NCBI GenBank assembly: GCA_965249955.1
Contig: OZ252261.1
Coordinates: 1,736,001 to 1,800,000 of the forward strand
Direction: 5' to 3'
From: SB11 sp965249955
GTDB lineage: Bacteria > Bacteroidota > Bacteroidia > UBA8524
Length of the DNA: 64,000 nt
Both the position numbers and the translations under genes were made by a program. The notes beneath the pieces were generated by a model, which saw only the letters and a list, made by a program, of their open reading frames with translations, was not told where the DNA came from and made no database searches. Positions 1 to 8,700 of this stretch are shown here, piece by piece (within the stretch, counting starts at the first letter, position 1; the number at the start of each line of letters is the position of its first letter).

Positions 1-1682
1 AAATCAAACTGACCGTCCAACTGCCCTGTACTTACATACGAGTTAATAAGCTCAGGGCTACCGTAAGTCTCGCCAATTTGGTACAGCGTGCGGTTTTGTG
101 GCTCAATAACCTGCGTTTTTATTTTGTAGGTAAGCAAACGCCAATAGCTTTCGGGTATGTGCTTGGTCGCATCGTGGCGAAGTCCGTCAAGGTCAAAATT
201 AGTTAGCCAAAACATAGCGCTATCGGTAGCAGCTTCGCGCACTTCTTCACGCTCTAAATCTAAAGTAGGTAAAAAGGTGTCAAACCATGTGGTAAGGCGT
301 TGCTCGTCCCACAACTCCAAATTACGCCTGCCGTCGGGCAAAATCATTGGCGTGCTCCAATCGGGGTGTTGCATTATCATGGGGTGCTCTTTGTGCACGT
401 GGTTGGCCACATAATCCAACACCACATTTACATTGTGTTGGTGGGCTACGCTAATCAATTCTTTCAACTCGTCATTAGTTCCAAAACGATAATCTACCTG
501 CGAGTGTGATGTAGGCCAATAACCATGATAGCCTGCAAACTTGCTATACACGCCGCCTTTATTCCACAGGCCCCAAGCACCTTCAGGGTTTTGACTAACG
601 GGCGAAAGCCATACAGTATTGGTTCCCAATGAATCGAAGTAGCCGTTTTTAATTTTTTGGGTGATGCCTGCCAAATCGCCGCCCAAGTAGTTGGCAATGG
701 GTAAAATGGTGTCTTGCACTTTTTTATCGTTATCGGTACGACCGTTATTAAAACGATCAACCATTAAAAAGTACATCACATAGTTTTGTTTGTCTGTTCG
801 GCTTAGTTCGGTAGTTTGGGTAACGGGCAAGCCTTTATCTAAAGGGATTAAAATATCATTACTCTCTTTTTGTGCCGAAGAAGCATAAATGCGCAAGTGC
901 GAACGCTCCATTTTTTCAGCATTTTTGGGTAGAGTAACGGTATAGGTATTGTTTTCTTTTTTTATGAATGAAGCGGGAAGCAAGTAGTTTTCCCAATAGG
1001 CCAATACCGTAGTTATACTGCTATCAGCCAAAAAAGTTACTTGGCGGCCCGTGTGGTTTTGTGTTGCAATGCTTGGTTTGGCCGCATTAGGGTTGCCTAC
1101 TGCCAAAATAGAGTTGTAGCCCCCAATACCGTTATCAATACTGTCTGTATTGTTTGGGTCGAGACCTTCAACACCATCAAGGTGAAGTTTGTATTGGTGC
1201 TCACCTTCATTAAGGGAAAGGGTTGTTTTCCAAATGCCGTTTTCTAAAACAAGCGGATTTTTTGAGGCTGTCCAGCCGTTAAAGCTGCCCGCCATTTCCA
1301 CCTTGTTATATGTTTTTCCTTTTGGGTCGAAAGTAAAGGCAACTTTGTTCTTACGTGATTTTCGCAGGGGAATATCGTACCCAAAACCATCGGCTTCTAC
1401 GTGAAGGTTAGCTATGGGTTGAGTGATGCTTCCCACAAGCAGTAACTCACCTTTGTTAATGATATAGGTATTAGCTAACCCCTCAACAGAAGTGGATGCA
1501 ATTATTTTTTCAGTTTCAGGAAAATAGTCTTTAAGTATTATTACAGTAGTATCAGCCCCTAAGGTTATGGGCGAGGCAAGACCAACAATTAAAGATTTTT
1601 CAGGGGTTTTTAGTCCTGTATCTTTTTTACACGAGGCCAGCAAAGCACTTAGGGCGAGAACAATATATACAGCCTTTTTCAT
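1..1682 (-). CDS. Alpha-amylase family (GH13) lipoprotein, 3' end outside window
   Basis: About 560 residues are visible, read leftward from ATG at 1682. The N-terminus is a lipoprotein signal with lipobox LLASC (MKKAVYIVLALSALLASC), so the enzyme is probably membrane-anchored. N-terminal beta-sandwich regions (roughly residues 20-300, including an AGSFNGW carbohydrate-module motif) precede the GH13 barrel. Seen in the barrel are region I (VLDYVANH, ~417), region II with the nucleophile Asp (LDGLRHDATK, ~500) and region III with the acid/base Glu (QIGETYG, ~536). The third catalytic Asp lies beyond the window. The family cleaves alpha-1,4-glucans; a SusG-like or neopullulanase-like role is inferred. 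A palindrome at 1724-1742, about 42 bp upstream of the start, matches operators found at the glucan locus at 53-62 kb, suggesting shared control. Confidence 0.9.
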   Translation of the reverse strand, partial: MKKAVYIVLALSALLASCKKDTGLKTPEKSLIVGLASPITLGADTTVIILKDYFPETEKIIASTSVEGLANTYIINKGELLLVGSITQPIANLHVEADGFGYDIPLRKSRKNKVAFTFDPKGKTYNKVEMAGSFNGWTASKNPLVLENGIWKTTLSLNEGEHQYKLHLDGVEGLDPNNTDSIDNGIGGYNSILAVGNPNAAKPSIATQNHTGRQVTFLADSSITTVLAYWENYLLPASFIKKENNTYTVTLPKNAEKMERSHLRIYASSAQKESNDILIPLDKGLPVTQTTELSRTDKQNYVMYFLMVDRFNNGRTDNDKKVQDTILPIANYLGGDLAGITQKIKNGYFDSLGTNTVWLSPVSQNPEGAWGLWNKGGVYSKFAGYHGYWPTSHSQVDYRFGTNDELKELISVAHQHNVNVVLDYVANHVHKEHPMIMQHPDWSTPMILPDGRRNLELWDEQRLTTWFDTFLPTLDLEREEVREAATDSAMFWLTNFDLDGLRHDATKHIPESYWRLLTYKIKTQVIEPQNRTLYQIGETYGSPELINSYVSTGQLDGQFD

Positions 1683-1723
1683 AGCAAGGATTTAAAAAGC
1701 AATATATATGTTTTTGATTTAAA

Positions 1724-1742
1724 AAGTGTACTTATTACACCT
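1724..1742. promoter_or_regulatory. Candidate operator upstream of the left GH13 gene
   Basis: Arms AAGTGT (1724-1729) and ACACCT (1737-1742) are separated by 7 nt. This matches the AGTGT-N7-ACACT sites at 55533, 57728 and 58595 except for one base in the right arm. It lies about 42 bp upstream of the amylase start at 1682. Binding is inferred only from sequence similarity and position. Confidence 0.5.
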
Positions 1743-1801
1743 TTTAGATAAATGTTGACCAACAGGTGCTTTTGCGAGAGGTTAAAACCCCGCTTCATGC
1801 G

Positions 1802-2035
1802 CTACATCAATTTGCCCACTACCTGCATACGTTCAAAAACAGTTTCGGTATGGGGAGCGTCTTTCAGCTCGTGGGTAAGGTCTTGTCCTGCCCAATGCTC
1901 GTAGTGTTTTCCGTTGCGCCAAAGCCTACTTTCGGTAACATCGTATATAATTCCCTTATAGGCCACCCAAATTTCGGGTCGGTCTTGTCCATTTCTCAGG
2001 GCCAATTGTCCTCGTGTATATGTCTCGCTTGTCAT
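1802..2035 (-). CDS. Cytochrome b5-like heme/steroid-binding domain protein
   Basis: This 77-residue protein is a single cytochrome b5-like domain. It resembles the short bacterial 'predicted heme/steroid binding protein' group. The fold-typical run WVAYKGIIYDVTES is followed by RLWRNGKHYEHWAGQDLT and ELKDAPHTE. The two histidines (in KHYEHW and DAPH) fit heme or ligand contacts. There is no signal peptide, so a cytoplasmic location is expected. It stands alone: the histidine kinase to its right is divergent and the amylase to its left is 120 bp away. What it binds and its physiological role are not known from sequence. Confidence 0.85.
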   Translation of the reverse strand: MTSETYTRGQLALRNGQDRPEIWVAYKGIIYDVTESRLWRNGKHYEHWAGQDLTHELKDAPHTETVFERMQVVGKLM

Positions 2036-2149
2036 TTTAAACTCACATTTTGCCCTGCTTTTTCATTTTTGTGTAATTTCTACAATTACAAGAGGGGTAA
2101 ACTGTTTTCTTTTTTAAAACTTTGTAAAAATATAGCCTACTTTTAAAAA

Positions 2150-3292
2150 TTGAAGTTACGCACCACATTTTATATCATTCTTGTTTTTACGATGACCGCT
2201 TTTGCGTGGTGGACGTACTCATTAATTAAACTCAGTTATGAGGTTCATTTGGACGATAAAGACAAACTGGGTTACGAGGTACACAAGGCAACACGCACCG
2301 TACTTTTAAATTCGAAGTTTAAGCAAGATGACGACACGGTGTTTACCGATATGAAGCTGGGTACACACGTTATTTATTTTGATACGGCAGCTATGCGCCA
2401 AATGCTGAAAGAAAGGCACGAGCATGTAGATTTACTGTACAAAGACAAAACGGTTGAGTTATTACCCGATGCGGATATAGTGAAAAAGCTAGAGAACGAT
2501 AAAAACCGAAAGGTGCGAATGTATCTTGTAGAAGGGGTAGTTTTTTTAATATTACTAATGTTTGGCTTTAGTTGGCTGTACAATCGGCTTACGGCCATTA
2601 TACGGCTGAACCAACAAAAAAGTAATTTTTTATTGGCAGTTACACACGAACTGAAAACCCCCATAGCATCGGTAAAGCTGTTTTTAGAAACCATACAGCG
2701 GCGCGAACTGACAAGGGAACAAATGAAGCCCATGATTGATAATTGTATTGAAGATGTTAACCGCCAAAACGAGTTGGTGGATAATATGCTTTTGGCTACC
2801 CGTATTGAGGGCAAAAGCTATCAATACCATTTTGAAGAAATAGATTTGAGTACCTTACTTAGCGGTATTACCGAAAATTATATAAAGAAAAAAGGAGCTG
2901 AGTATACTTTTGAAGAACAAATAGAGGAGGGTGTAGACCTAAAGTTGGATATGTTTTCTATTACATTGGCGGTGCACAACCTAATAGAAAACGCACTTAA
3001 ATACTCGCCCAAACAAACTACTATTACCATTGGTTTAAAGAAAGAAGGCGATAAAATAGCCCTAACCATTGCCGATGAAGGTGTGGGCATACCAAAAGAA
3101 GAACGATTAAACATTTTTACCAAGTTTTATCGACTGGGTAATGAAAGCACACGCACCACCAAAGGAACCGGGCTGGGCTTGTATATAGTAAAAGAGATTG
3201 TTGACCACCACAAGGCTCTTATTGAGGTGCATAGCAACACCCCAAAGGGCAGCGTTTTCAAAATATTGTTTAAACCACTGCCAAAAAGTTAA
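2150..3292 (+). CDS. Sensor histidine kinase
   Basis: A 380-residue membrane kinase with one transmembrane helix at ~5-25, a short extracytoplasmic sensor (~26-122) and a second helix at ~124-143. HisKA follows with the phospho-acceptor His in VTHELKTPIASV (~168). The HATPase domain shows the N box (HNLIENALKYSP), D box (IADEGVGIP) and G box (GTGLGLYIV). The start is TTG at 2150; the next in-frame ATG would delete half of the first helix, so TTG is preferred. The partner response regulator begins 17 bp downstream and is surely co-transcribed. The signal is not predictable from the sensor region, which matches no family I recognise. Confidence 0.93.
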   Translation: MKLRTTFYIILVFTMTAFAWWTYSLIKLSYEVHLDDKDKLGYEVHKATRTVLLNSKFKQDDDTVFTDMKLGTHVIYFDTAAMRQMLKERHEHVDLLYKDKTVELLPDADIVKKLENDKNRKVRMYLVEGVVFLILLMFGFSWLYNRLTAIIRLNQQKSNFLLAVTHELKTPIASVKLFLETIQRRELTREQMKPMIDNCIEDVNRQNELVDNMLLATRIEGKSYQYHFEEIDLSTLLSGITENYIKKKGAEYTFEEQIEEGVDLKLDMFSITLAVHNLIENALKYSPKQTTITIGLKKEGDKIALTIADEGVGIPKEERLNIFTKFYRLGNESTRTTKGTGLGLYIVKEIVDHHKALIEVHSNTPKGSVFKILFKPLPKS

Positions 3293-3309
3293 AAAACTGA
3301 CCCATACTT

Positions 3310-4005
3310 ATGAAAGACAAAATTTTACTGGTAGAAGACGAAATTTCATTAGCCCATAATCTAAAACTGAACCTTGAGCTTGAAGGGTTTTCGGTTAATA
3401 CTGTGGGCGATGGTGCTTCGGCCATAAAAGCATTTGGCGAAGAGAAGTTTGATATGGTGATATTGGATATTATGATACCCAATATTGACGGTATAACGGT
3501 GTGCGAAAATATACGACTGAAGGACAACCACACGCCAATACTTTTCCTTTCGGCAAAAAACACAGTGGAAGACCGTGTGATTGGGCTAAAAAAAGGGGGC
3601 GACGATTATTTGGTGAAACCTTTTAATTTGGAAGAACTGATTTTGAGGGTGGATAAGCTAATAAGCCGCAACAAGGCTAATATTAATGACACCAAGCAAA
3701 GCATAAACGAATACACCTTTGGCAACAACTACGCTAATTTTATTAGCTACGATGCAAGGGGCACAGGGGGAGAGTTTAAATTAACTAAAAAAGAAGCCCT
3801 TTTACTGAAACTTCTTATAGAGAACAAAGACGAGGTGGTGAGCCGTGAAAAAATATTCCAAACTGTATGGGGCTACAGCGTATACCCAAGTACCCGTACG
3901 ATTGATAATTTTATACTTGCTTTTAGAAAGTATTTTGAGGCAGACCCTAAAAACCCCATTCATTTTCATTCGTTAAGAGGGGTGGGCTATAAGTTTGTTG
4001 ATTAA
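3310..4005 (+). CDS. OmpR-type response regulator
   Basis: A 231-residue two-domain regulator. The receiver domain (~1-118) has the acidic pair in LLVEDEISLA, the phospho-acceptor Asp in VILDIMIPNIDG, the conserved switch Ser in LSAKNT and Lys in YLVKPFN. The C-terminal winged helix (~130-231) ends in the typical DNA-binding signature TIDNFILAFRKYFE...RGVGYKF. It is the cognate partner of the histidine kinase immediately upstream (17 bp gap). Targets are unknown. The T9SS esterase 90 bp downstream on the same strand is a possible but unproven target. Confidence 0.94.
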   Translation: MKDKILLVEDEISLAHNLKLNLELEGFSVNTVGDGASAIKAFGEEKFDMVILDIMIPNIDGITVCENIRLKDNHTPILFLSAKNTVEDRVIGLKKGGDDYLVKPFNLEELILRVDKLISRNKANINDTKQSINEYTFGNNYANFISYDARGTGGEFKLTKKEALLLKLLIENKDEVVSREKIFQTVWGYSVYPSTRTIDNFILAFRKYFEADPKNPIHFHSLRGVGYKFVD

Positions 4006-4095
4006 ACGCTGTACACTCTGTCAAACCAACAATCTAATCGACTAACAGGCAACCAATAGAGTGTTTTCGGCATCATTACTGCCTTAAAACATGCT

Positions 4096-6036
4096 ATGAA
4101 AAAACTTAATACTATTAAACACTCTATTGCCATTTTACTGATTTTTCTATCCTCATCAGTAATTTATGGTCAAAAAACAGGTAGCTTTGATACTACAATA
4201 ACTTTTTCAAACTCAACAAGGTTGTTATCGGCATACGTGCCCACCAATTACAACCCTGCAAACAAATACAAACTAATGGTGTGCTTGCATGGCTTGGGCG
4301 ATAATAGTGCCAATTACCGCAACGCCCTTGCCAACTCTTTAAATTGGAAAACACAGTTTCCAAATACCATTTTTATTTGCCCTGAATCAAGTACCACCAC
4401 CACCGATTATTTTGAGCCCGAAGGAAGCAACAACGAGGAAATAATACGCGAAAGCATAAACTTTGCCTCAGCCACTTATTCTATCGATACCGCTGAAATC
4501 GTTTTACAAGGTTTTTCACTCGGTGGTCGTGCCGCACTTAGGTTTGGACTTGATAATCCAACGCTTTTTAAAGGTTTGCTGCTAAACACACCCGCCATAC
4601 AAGGCGTTAAAGAAGGAAGCAACAAACAAACCCGATACCAGTTTAACATTGCTGCTGCCAAGCAAATACCTATATACATTAGCCATGGCGACCAAGATGT
4701 TTTATATACCGCACCAATAGACTCTATTGTTGAGCGTTTAATAGTAAATGATTGCCCTTTATTTTTCACCCGTATTGCAGGCATGGGGCATACCATACCC
4801 CAACAAGCACAACTGGGCGATTTTACAAAGTTTTTTGACTCTACCACCACTGATACTTTTGGTATTGAGGTGGTAAGAATTCACACCAACGGAAGAACCT
4901 GCGATGGTAAAATTAGCGGTAGTGTTTTAATTCGCAATACGGGAAAGACCCGAATAAACAGTGTTGCGCTTGATTATTCTGCCACAGGTGCTACTCCAAC
5001 AAACGACCTGCAGTTGGTAAGCCTTGACCCTTTTCAACACGCTATTATCTCCATCACCCAGCAACCCATTGGCACTAACGAAACTGTAGCGTTTACCGTT
5101 AAAATACCTACAATTAATGGCTCTGTTAGTACCGACCCTTTTTGCCCTAATGGCGAAAACGAAAAGTCAAAAACACTGGTAAACCAAAGCACAGGTCGCG
5201 CTCTACCTTTTGGCGAAGGTTTTGAGGGAAATGATTTCCCCCCACTAGGATGGGTTCTTAATCCATCAGGTGATGTATACTCTTCATGGGACGTAGATAC
5301 TGACACCAAAAAAACAGGCGCAGCATCTATGGTTGCATTTAATACCATTCTAATTTTTGACAATAGCCTTAGGGTTGAAGAGCTGCAAACACCTTTGCTT
5401 GATTTAACTTCTTTACCCAACCCGCACCTCACTTTTGATTATGCCTATAACTACCACAAGTTTAAAGCTAATAACGATAGTGTAGTATTTGCCGATACGT
5501 TGGAAGTTTTAGTTTCTACCGATTGCGGACAGACTTTTACTAGCTTATACAGGGGTGGAGGTGATGAGTTAAGTACATTTTCAACACCAACACTAAACCC
5601 CAATACATTAGAAAAGTGTTTTGCTATACCTGCCCAAGAAAACTGGAAAAAAGCATACTTGCCACTAAACAATTTTGCTACTAGTGCAAATGCAATTATT
5701 AGTGTTAGGTATCAATCAGGTTTGGGAGGCTCTATAAACATTGATAATATTAGTGTTGGAAACAACCCCCTTTCGGTTGAAAAACCTGCTGAAAAGACAA
5801 TAGCCATATACCCTAACCCTGCACAAAACAATGCGTATGTATCGGTAGAAAATGCTGAAAGTATTGAAACCGTAACGGTGTTTGATATTAGCGGAAAGCG
5901 TATAGCTTTGGATATGCAAAACATAACCCCCTCAACTGTTATACTTAATACTGAAACATTAGCCAATGGTATTTACTATTTGCAGATAGAGGGTAAAGGC
6001 TTTATCCAAAATCAAAAATTGGTGATTAAAAAATAA
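4096..6036 (+). CDS. Secreted alpha/beta-hydrolase esterase with T9SS sorting domain
   Basis: A 646-residue exported protein with a signal peptide at residues 1-25 (cleavage after VIYG). The alpha/beta-hydrolase domain (~35-255) has oxyanion region CLHGLGDNS, nucleophile elbow GFSLGG, acid HGDQDVLY and catalytic His in GMGHTIP. It resembles polyhydroxybutyrate-depolymerase/feruloyl-esterase or phospholipase/carboxylesterase types; the substrate cannot be assigned. Beta-rich modules occupy ~265-560. The last ~75 residues form a T9SS C-terminal sorting domain (AIYPNPAQNNAYV...FDISGKRI...NGIYYLQI...QKLVIKK), so the enzyme should be secreted and cell-surface attached. A strong bidirectional hairpin at 6064-6098 ends the transcript. 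Confidence 0.9.
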   Translation: MKKLNTIKHSIAILLIFLSSSVIYGQKTGSFDTTITFSNSTRLLSAYVPTNYNPANKYKLMVCLHGLGDNSANYRNALANSLNWKTQFPNTIFICPESSTTTTDYFEPEGSNNEEIIRESINFASATYSIDTAEIVLQGFSLGGRAALRFGLDNPTLFKGLLLNTPAIQGVKEGSNKQTRYQFNIAAAKQIPIYISHGDQDVLYTAPIDSIVERLIVNDCPLFFTRIAGMGHTIPQQAQLGDFTKFFDSTTTDTFGIEVVRIHTNGRTCDGKISGSVLIRNTGKTRINSVALDYSATGATPTNDLQLVSLDPFQHAIISITQQPIGTNETVAFTVKIPTINGSVSTDPFCPNGENEKSKTLVNQSTGRALPFGEGFEGNDFPPLGWVLNPSGDVYSSWDVDTDTKKTGAASMVAFNTILIFDNSLRVEELQTPLLDLTSLPNPHLTFDYAYNYHKFKANNDSVVFADTLEVLVSTDCGQTFTSLYRGGGDELSTFSTPTLNPNTLEKCFAIPAQENWKKAYLPLNNFATSANAIISVRYQSGLGGSINIDNISVGNNPLSVEKPAEKTIAIYPNPAQNNAYVSVENAESIETVTVFDISGKRIALDMQNITPSTVILNTETLANGIYYLQIEGKGFIQNQKLVIKK

Positions 6037-6063
6037 CCCCATTTTCTTATAAACGGATATAAT

Positions 6064-6098
6064 AAAAGAGGCATTAACCTTTGGTTAATGCCTCTTTT
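6064..6098. terminator. Bidirectional rho-independent terminator
   Basis: A perfect 16-bp stem (AAAAGAGGCATTAACC and its complement) encloses a TTT loop, with A-rich left and T-rich right flanks. It lies between the convergent esterase (ends 6036) and lipoprotein (ends 6139), so it can serve both. Confidence 0.92.
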
Positions 6099-6138
6099 TG
6101 TTTCTGGCATACTGCTCTATACCGTTGTTAGTTGCCGA

Positions 6139-6873
6139 TTATTTATCTTTTGCAAGTGCTAACTTCCAAATTTCTAAGAGCTGACCTTTTGCTTTTCGGC
6201 CTAAATTGTCCAGAGCTGTATAGTTTTCAATTTTACCTTCCGGGGAAGTGGGATTATAGTCGTCGGTTTTAGGATTATACTCTAAGTTAATTTTTGAAAT
6301 ATCAGTCATAGAAGCTGGATCTTTTGTCCATCCTTTCAGTTTTATTTTTATTTTACCCTCTGTGTCTAAAGCCACTAAATAGCGCGTATTAGGAGAAACG
6401 TCGGTAGTGCAATCAAGCGTATAAATAATTAATATTTCATCTTGATTATCATTGTCAATATCCAAAATAATTATTGAGTCAAGGTCGGCATGGATAGCTA
6501 CATCTTGCCAATCACAACTTAATGTATCAAAATAGGTCCATTCATGTTCAGGGTGTGATTCACCCCATCTCCATTGATTAACGTAAATTCCACCAAACTC
6601 TTTATCAGGTAAATGTTTCAAGGAAAGCAACGTCATATATATGTTTGTTCGCCCTTGTTGCCAGATGGTGTCGTAAATGAGTTTTCCTTGAACTTTCTCC
6701 CTAAGCGAATTAAATCTGTCGCTTTTTGGAATGAAAGAATTAGTGCTATCTATGAGGGCAATGCTGTTTGAAGGCTCAGACGAATCTGATATTGAATTGC
6801 CTTCATTTTTCATCGAGTTATTCTTGCAAGAGATCAAAATGCCTAAGCACAAAATGAGGAGTATATTTTTCAT
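6139..6873 (-). CDS. Lipoprotein of unknown function
   Basis: A 244-residue protein with a lipoprotein signal (MKNILLILCLGILISCKN; lipobox LISC). A Ser/Asn-rich linker follows to about residue 50. The mature part has a motif LDSIIILDIDNDNQDEILII (~135-155) that resembles an FG-GAP/VCBS-type calcium-loop repeat, the kind of acidic loop seen in surface beta-propeller proteins. Only one such loop is clear, so no propeller is claimed. The gene is monocistronic and convergent with the esterase; they share a terminator. I do not recognise the family, and the function is unknown. Confidence 0.8.
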   Translation of the reverse strand: MKNILLILCLGILISCKNNSMKNEGNSISDSSEPSNSIALIDSTNSFIPKSDRFNSLREKVQGKLIYDTIWQQGRTNIYMTLLSLKHLPDKEFGGIYVNQWRWGESHPEHEWTYFDTLSCDWQDVAIHADLDSIIILDIDNDNQDEILIIYTLDCTTDVSPNTRYLVALDTEGKIKIKLKGWTKDPASMTDISKINLEYNPKTDDYNPTSPEGKIENYTALDNLGRKAKGQLLEIWKLALAKDK

Positions 6874-7217
6874 ATAAATTTCAACCGACTTATTTATATA
6901 GCTGCCGTTAGGTGGTACTTATTCAACATGCCTTTGTTTAGGTATGAGCTTATAATAGAACAATCAGCAATATAAAAATGATGTTTGGTTTTTTTCCAAA
7001 TACCGCTGTTATTTACCATTAAGTCTTTAACAGTCTAATTAACCCCAAATATACTGACTTATAAAGGCTTAAGCTTAAATCAAAGTCCTCTTGCTTAATA
7101 TCTTCGAAGCATATAATTGTATTTGCCTCGGTTAAACAACATTACATCTTATACCTTAGTTTTGTGCAGGTAAGCAGTTGGCGCCAATGCACCAAAAAGG
7201 CGACTACTTATAAAACT
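6874..7217. other. Intergenic region, 344 bp, holding promoters of divergent genes
   Basis: AT-rich spacer between the divergent lipoprotein and Crp genes. A TAnnTTTG-type -7 box (TAGTTTTG, 7157-7164) lies 53 bp before the Crp ATG. I see no convincing -33 element at the usual distance and no further gene. Confidence 0.5.
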
Positions 7218-7799
7218 ATGCAAGACAAATTATTTGACTTTATATCAAAATACGTTTCTCTGACTGAAGAGGAGAAGAATGCAATACTTGCACTAAATCT
7301 ATTTCGCACAGTAAAAAAAGGGACATCTTTACTTGAAGAAGGACAAAAATCAAAAGACAGCTACTTTGTTTTACAAGGCTGTATCCGAACTTACTACATA
7401 ATTGACGGTGAAGAAAAAACAACAGCTTTCTATACAGAGATGGAAGCACTAACACCCCATTGTGTAGTAAGCAACACCCCGTCGAAATATTATGTAAGCT
7501 GTGTAGAAGACTCTATACTTGCTGTTTCAAACCTTGATATGGAAGCAGAAATAAACGGCAAGTTTCCAAAGTTTGACACCATGTGCAGAATGTTATCCGA
7601 AGAGCTTTTGGCTAAAGAACGTATAGACTTTGACGAGTTTAAGACTTCTTCACCAGAAGAACGATACCAGAACTTATTACAAAAAAGACCAGATCTTATT
7701 CAGCGTGTGCCACAACACCAATTAGCCAGTTTTTTAGGCATAAAGCCACAATCGCTGAGTAGATTAAGAGCAAGAGTTTTGGAAAAAAGCAAAGAGTAA
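7218..7799 (+). CDS. Crp/Fnr-family transcriptional regulator
   Basis: A protein of 193 residues from the ATG at 7218. An upstream GTG at 7164 is in frame but sits inside a likely promoter -7 box. A cyclic-nucleotide-binding-like beta-barrel (~20-115) contains KKGTSLLEEGQKSKDSYFVLQGCIRTYY. A C-terminal DNA-binding region (~150-193) contains PQHQLASFLGIKPQSLSRLR. It is typical of the short Bacteroidota Crp/Fnr group that usually lacks a known ligand. It is followed by two paralogous outer-membrane-type genes that it may control. The last ~100 bp of this gene are duplicated as a broken copy at 8518-8616. Confidence 0.9.
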   Translation: MQDKLFDFISKYVSLTEEEKNAILALNLFRTVKKGTSLLEEGQKSKDSYFVLQGCIRTYYIIDGEEKTTAFYTEMEALTPHCVVSNTPSKYYVSCVEDSILAVSNLDMEAEINGKFPKFDTMCRMLSEELLAKERIDFDEFKTSSPEERYQNLLQKRPDLIQRVPQHQLASFLGIKPQSLSRLRARVLEKSKE

Positions 7800-7879
7800 C
7801 TTCATTTTTTAACTTAAGTGAACGACTTTAAGTCTATTGCCAATCAATCTTTGCAACATTATTTAAAACTAATAAAGAT

Positions 7880-8497
7880 TTGCAAAAGAAAATTTTATGG
7901 ATTGGACTTGCCTTAGTGTTGGTGAGCTCTCTACAAGTTAAAGCGCAACAGGCTACTCAAGACAGTACTTACAAAAGGTGGTTTGTTGGGAGTACATTTT
8001 TGATGCTTGGAAATTTAGATAACACTAACAATCCGGGTTATATACAAATAAATGCAGGATATAGGATAACACCTAAAGATGTCATTCAACTTAGATTTAA
8101 AAGGTCTCAGTATGCTTGGCCATTAGGTATCCCTTTTGGGCCTGATTTTGATGCACCTGGACTAAATTACCCCGGAAGTGTACGCATACTTGCCCCTCAA
8201 ATAGGATACCAACGGTTTTGGTGGAAAGGACTCTACACATCCGTGTATGTATTGAACGCGTTTGAAAAATATATGGATGAGAACAAAAAGAAGATTGGGA
8301 ATGGATTTACATTGTATACAGACTTCTATTTAGGTTACCAGTTTACGTTTTTTAAAAACCGATTCTTTTTTGAACCAGCTATTGGAGTTAGTTATTGGCC
8401 AATACGAACTAATGTTCCGGAATCTTTTAAAACAGCAGAAAAAAAATGGCCTAACTACTTTATTCAACCCGGGCTTGATTTTGGATTTAAGTTTTAG
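7880..8497 (+). CDS. Outer-membrane-type protein, tandem paralogue 1
   Basis: A 205-residue protein with signal peptide MQKKILWIGLALVLVSSLQVKAQ. The mature part has alternating aromatic strands and ends in GLDFGFKF, a terminal Phe that suits an outer-membrane beta-barrel. I do not recognise a named family. The start is TTG at 7880; the aligned codon in paralogue 2 (8701) is ATG, which supports this start. Paralogue 2 shares the signal peptide, QDSTYKRWFVGST and the upstream 75 bp almost base for base. The genes are clearly products of one duplication of ~0.82 kb. The role is unknown; context suggests control by the upstream Crp-type regulator. Confidence 0.85.
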   Translation: MQKKILWIGLALVLVSSLQVKAQQATQDSTYKRWFVGSTFLMLGNLDNTNNPGYIQINAGYRITPKDVIQLRFKRSQYAWPLGIPFGPDFDAPGLNYPGSVRILAPQIGYQRFWWKGLYTSVYVLNAFEKYMDENKKKIGNGFTLYTDFYLGYQFTFFKNRFFFEPAIGVSYWPIRTNVPESFKTAEKKWPNYFIQPGLDFGFKF

Positions 8498-8517
8498 TAA
8501 TTACACCAACGATTTAA

Positions 8518-8616
8518 ACAGCATCACAACACCAATTTGCGAGTTATTTTAGGCATAAACCGCAATCACTGAGCGTAGATTAAGAACAAAAAATTTAGAA
8601 AAAAAGTAAAGAGCAA
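8518..8616 (+). pseudogene. Broken duplicate of the Crp gene's 3' end
   Basis: This stretch aligns with the last ~100 bp of the Crp/Fnr gene (7700-7799). Shared blocks include CAACACCAATT, TTTTAGGCATAAA, CCGCAATCACTGAG versus CCACAATCGCTGAG, and AGATTAAGA. It carries indels, and the original stop TAA has become CAA. The homology continues without a break into the duplicated spacer (TTCATTTTTTAACTTAAGTG, offset 817 bp). It is a scar that marks the left border of the tandem duplication. Confidence 0.85.
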
Positions 8617-8700
8617 CTTCATTTTTTAACTTAAGTGAACGATTTTAAGCCTACGGCCAATAAATCTTTGCAGTATTGTTTAGCAACAGTTAAAAAAGAT

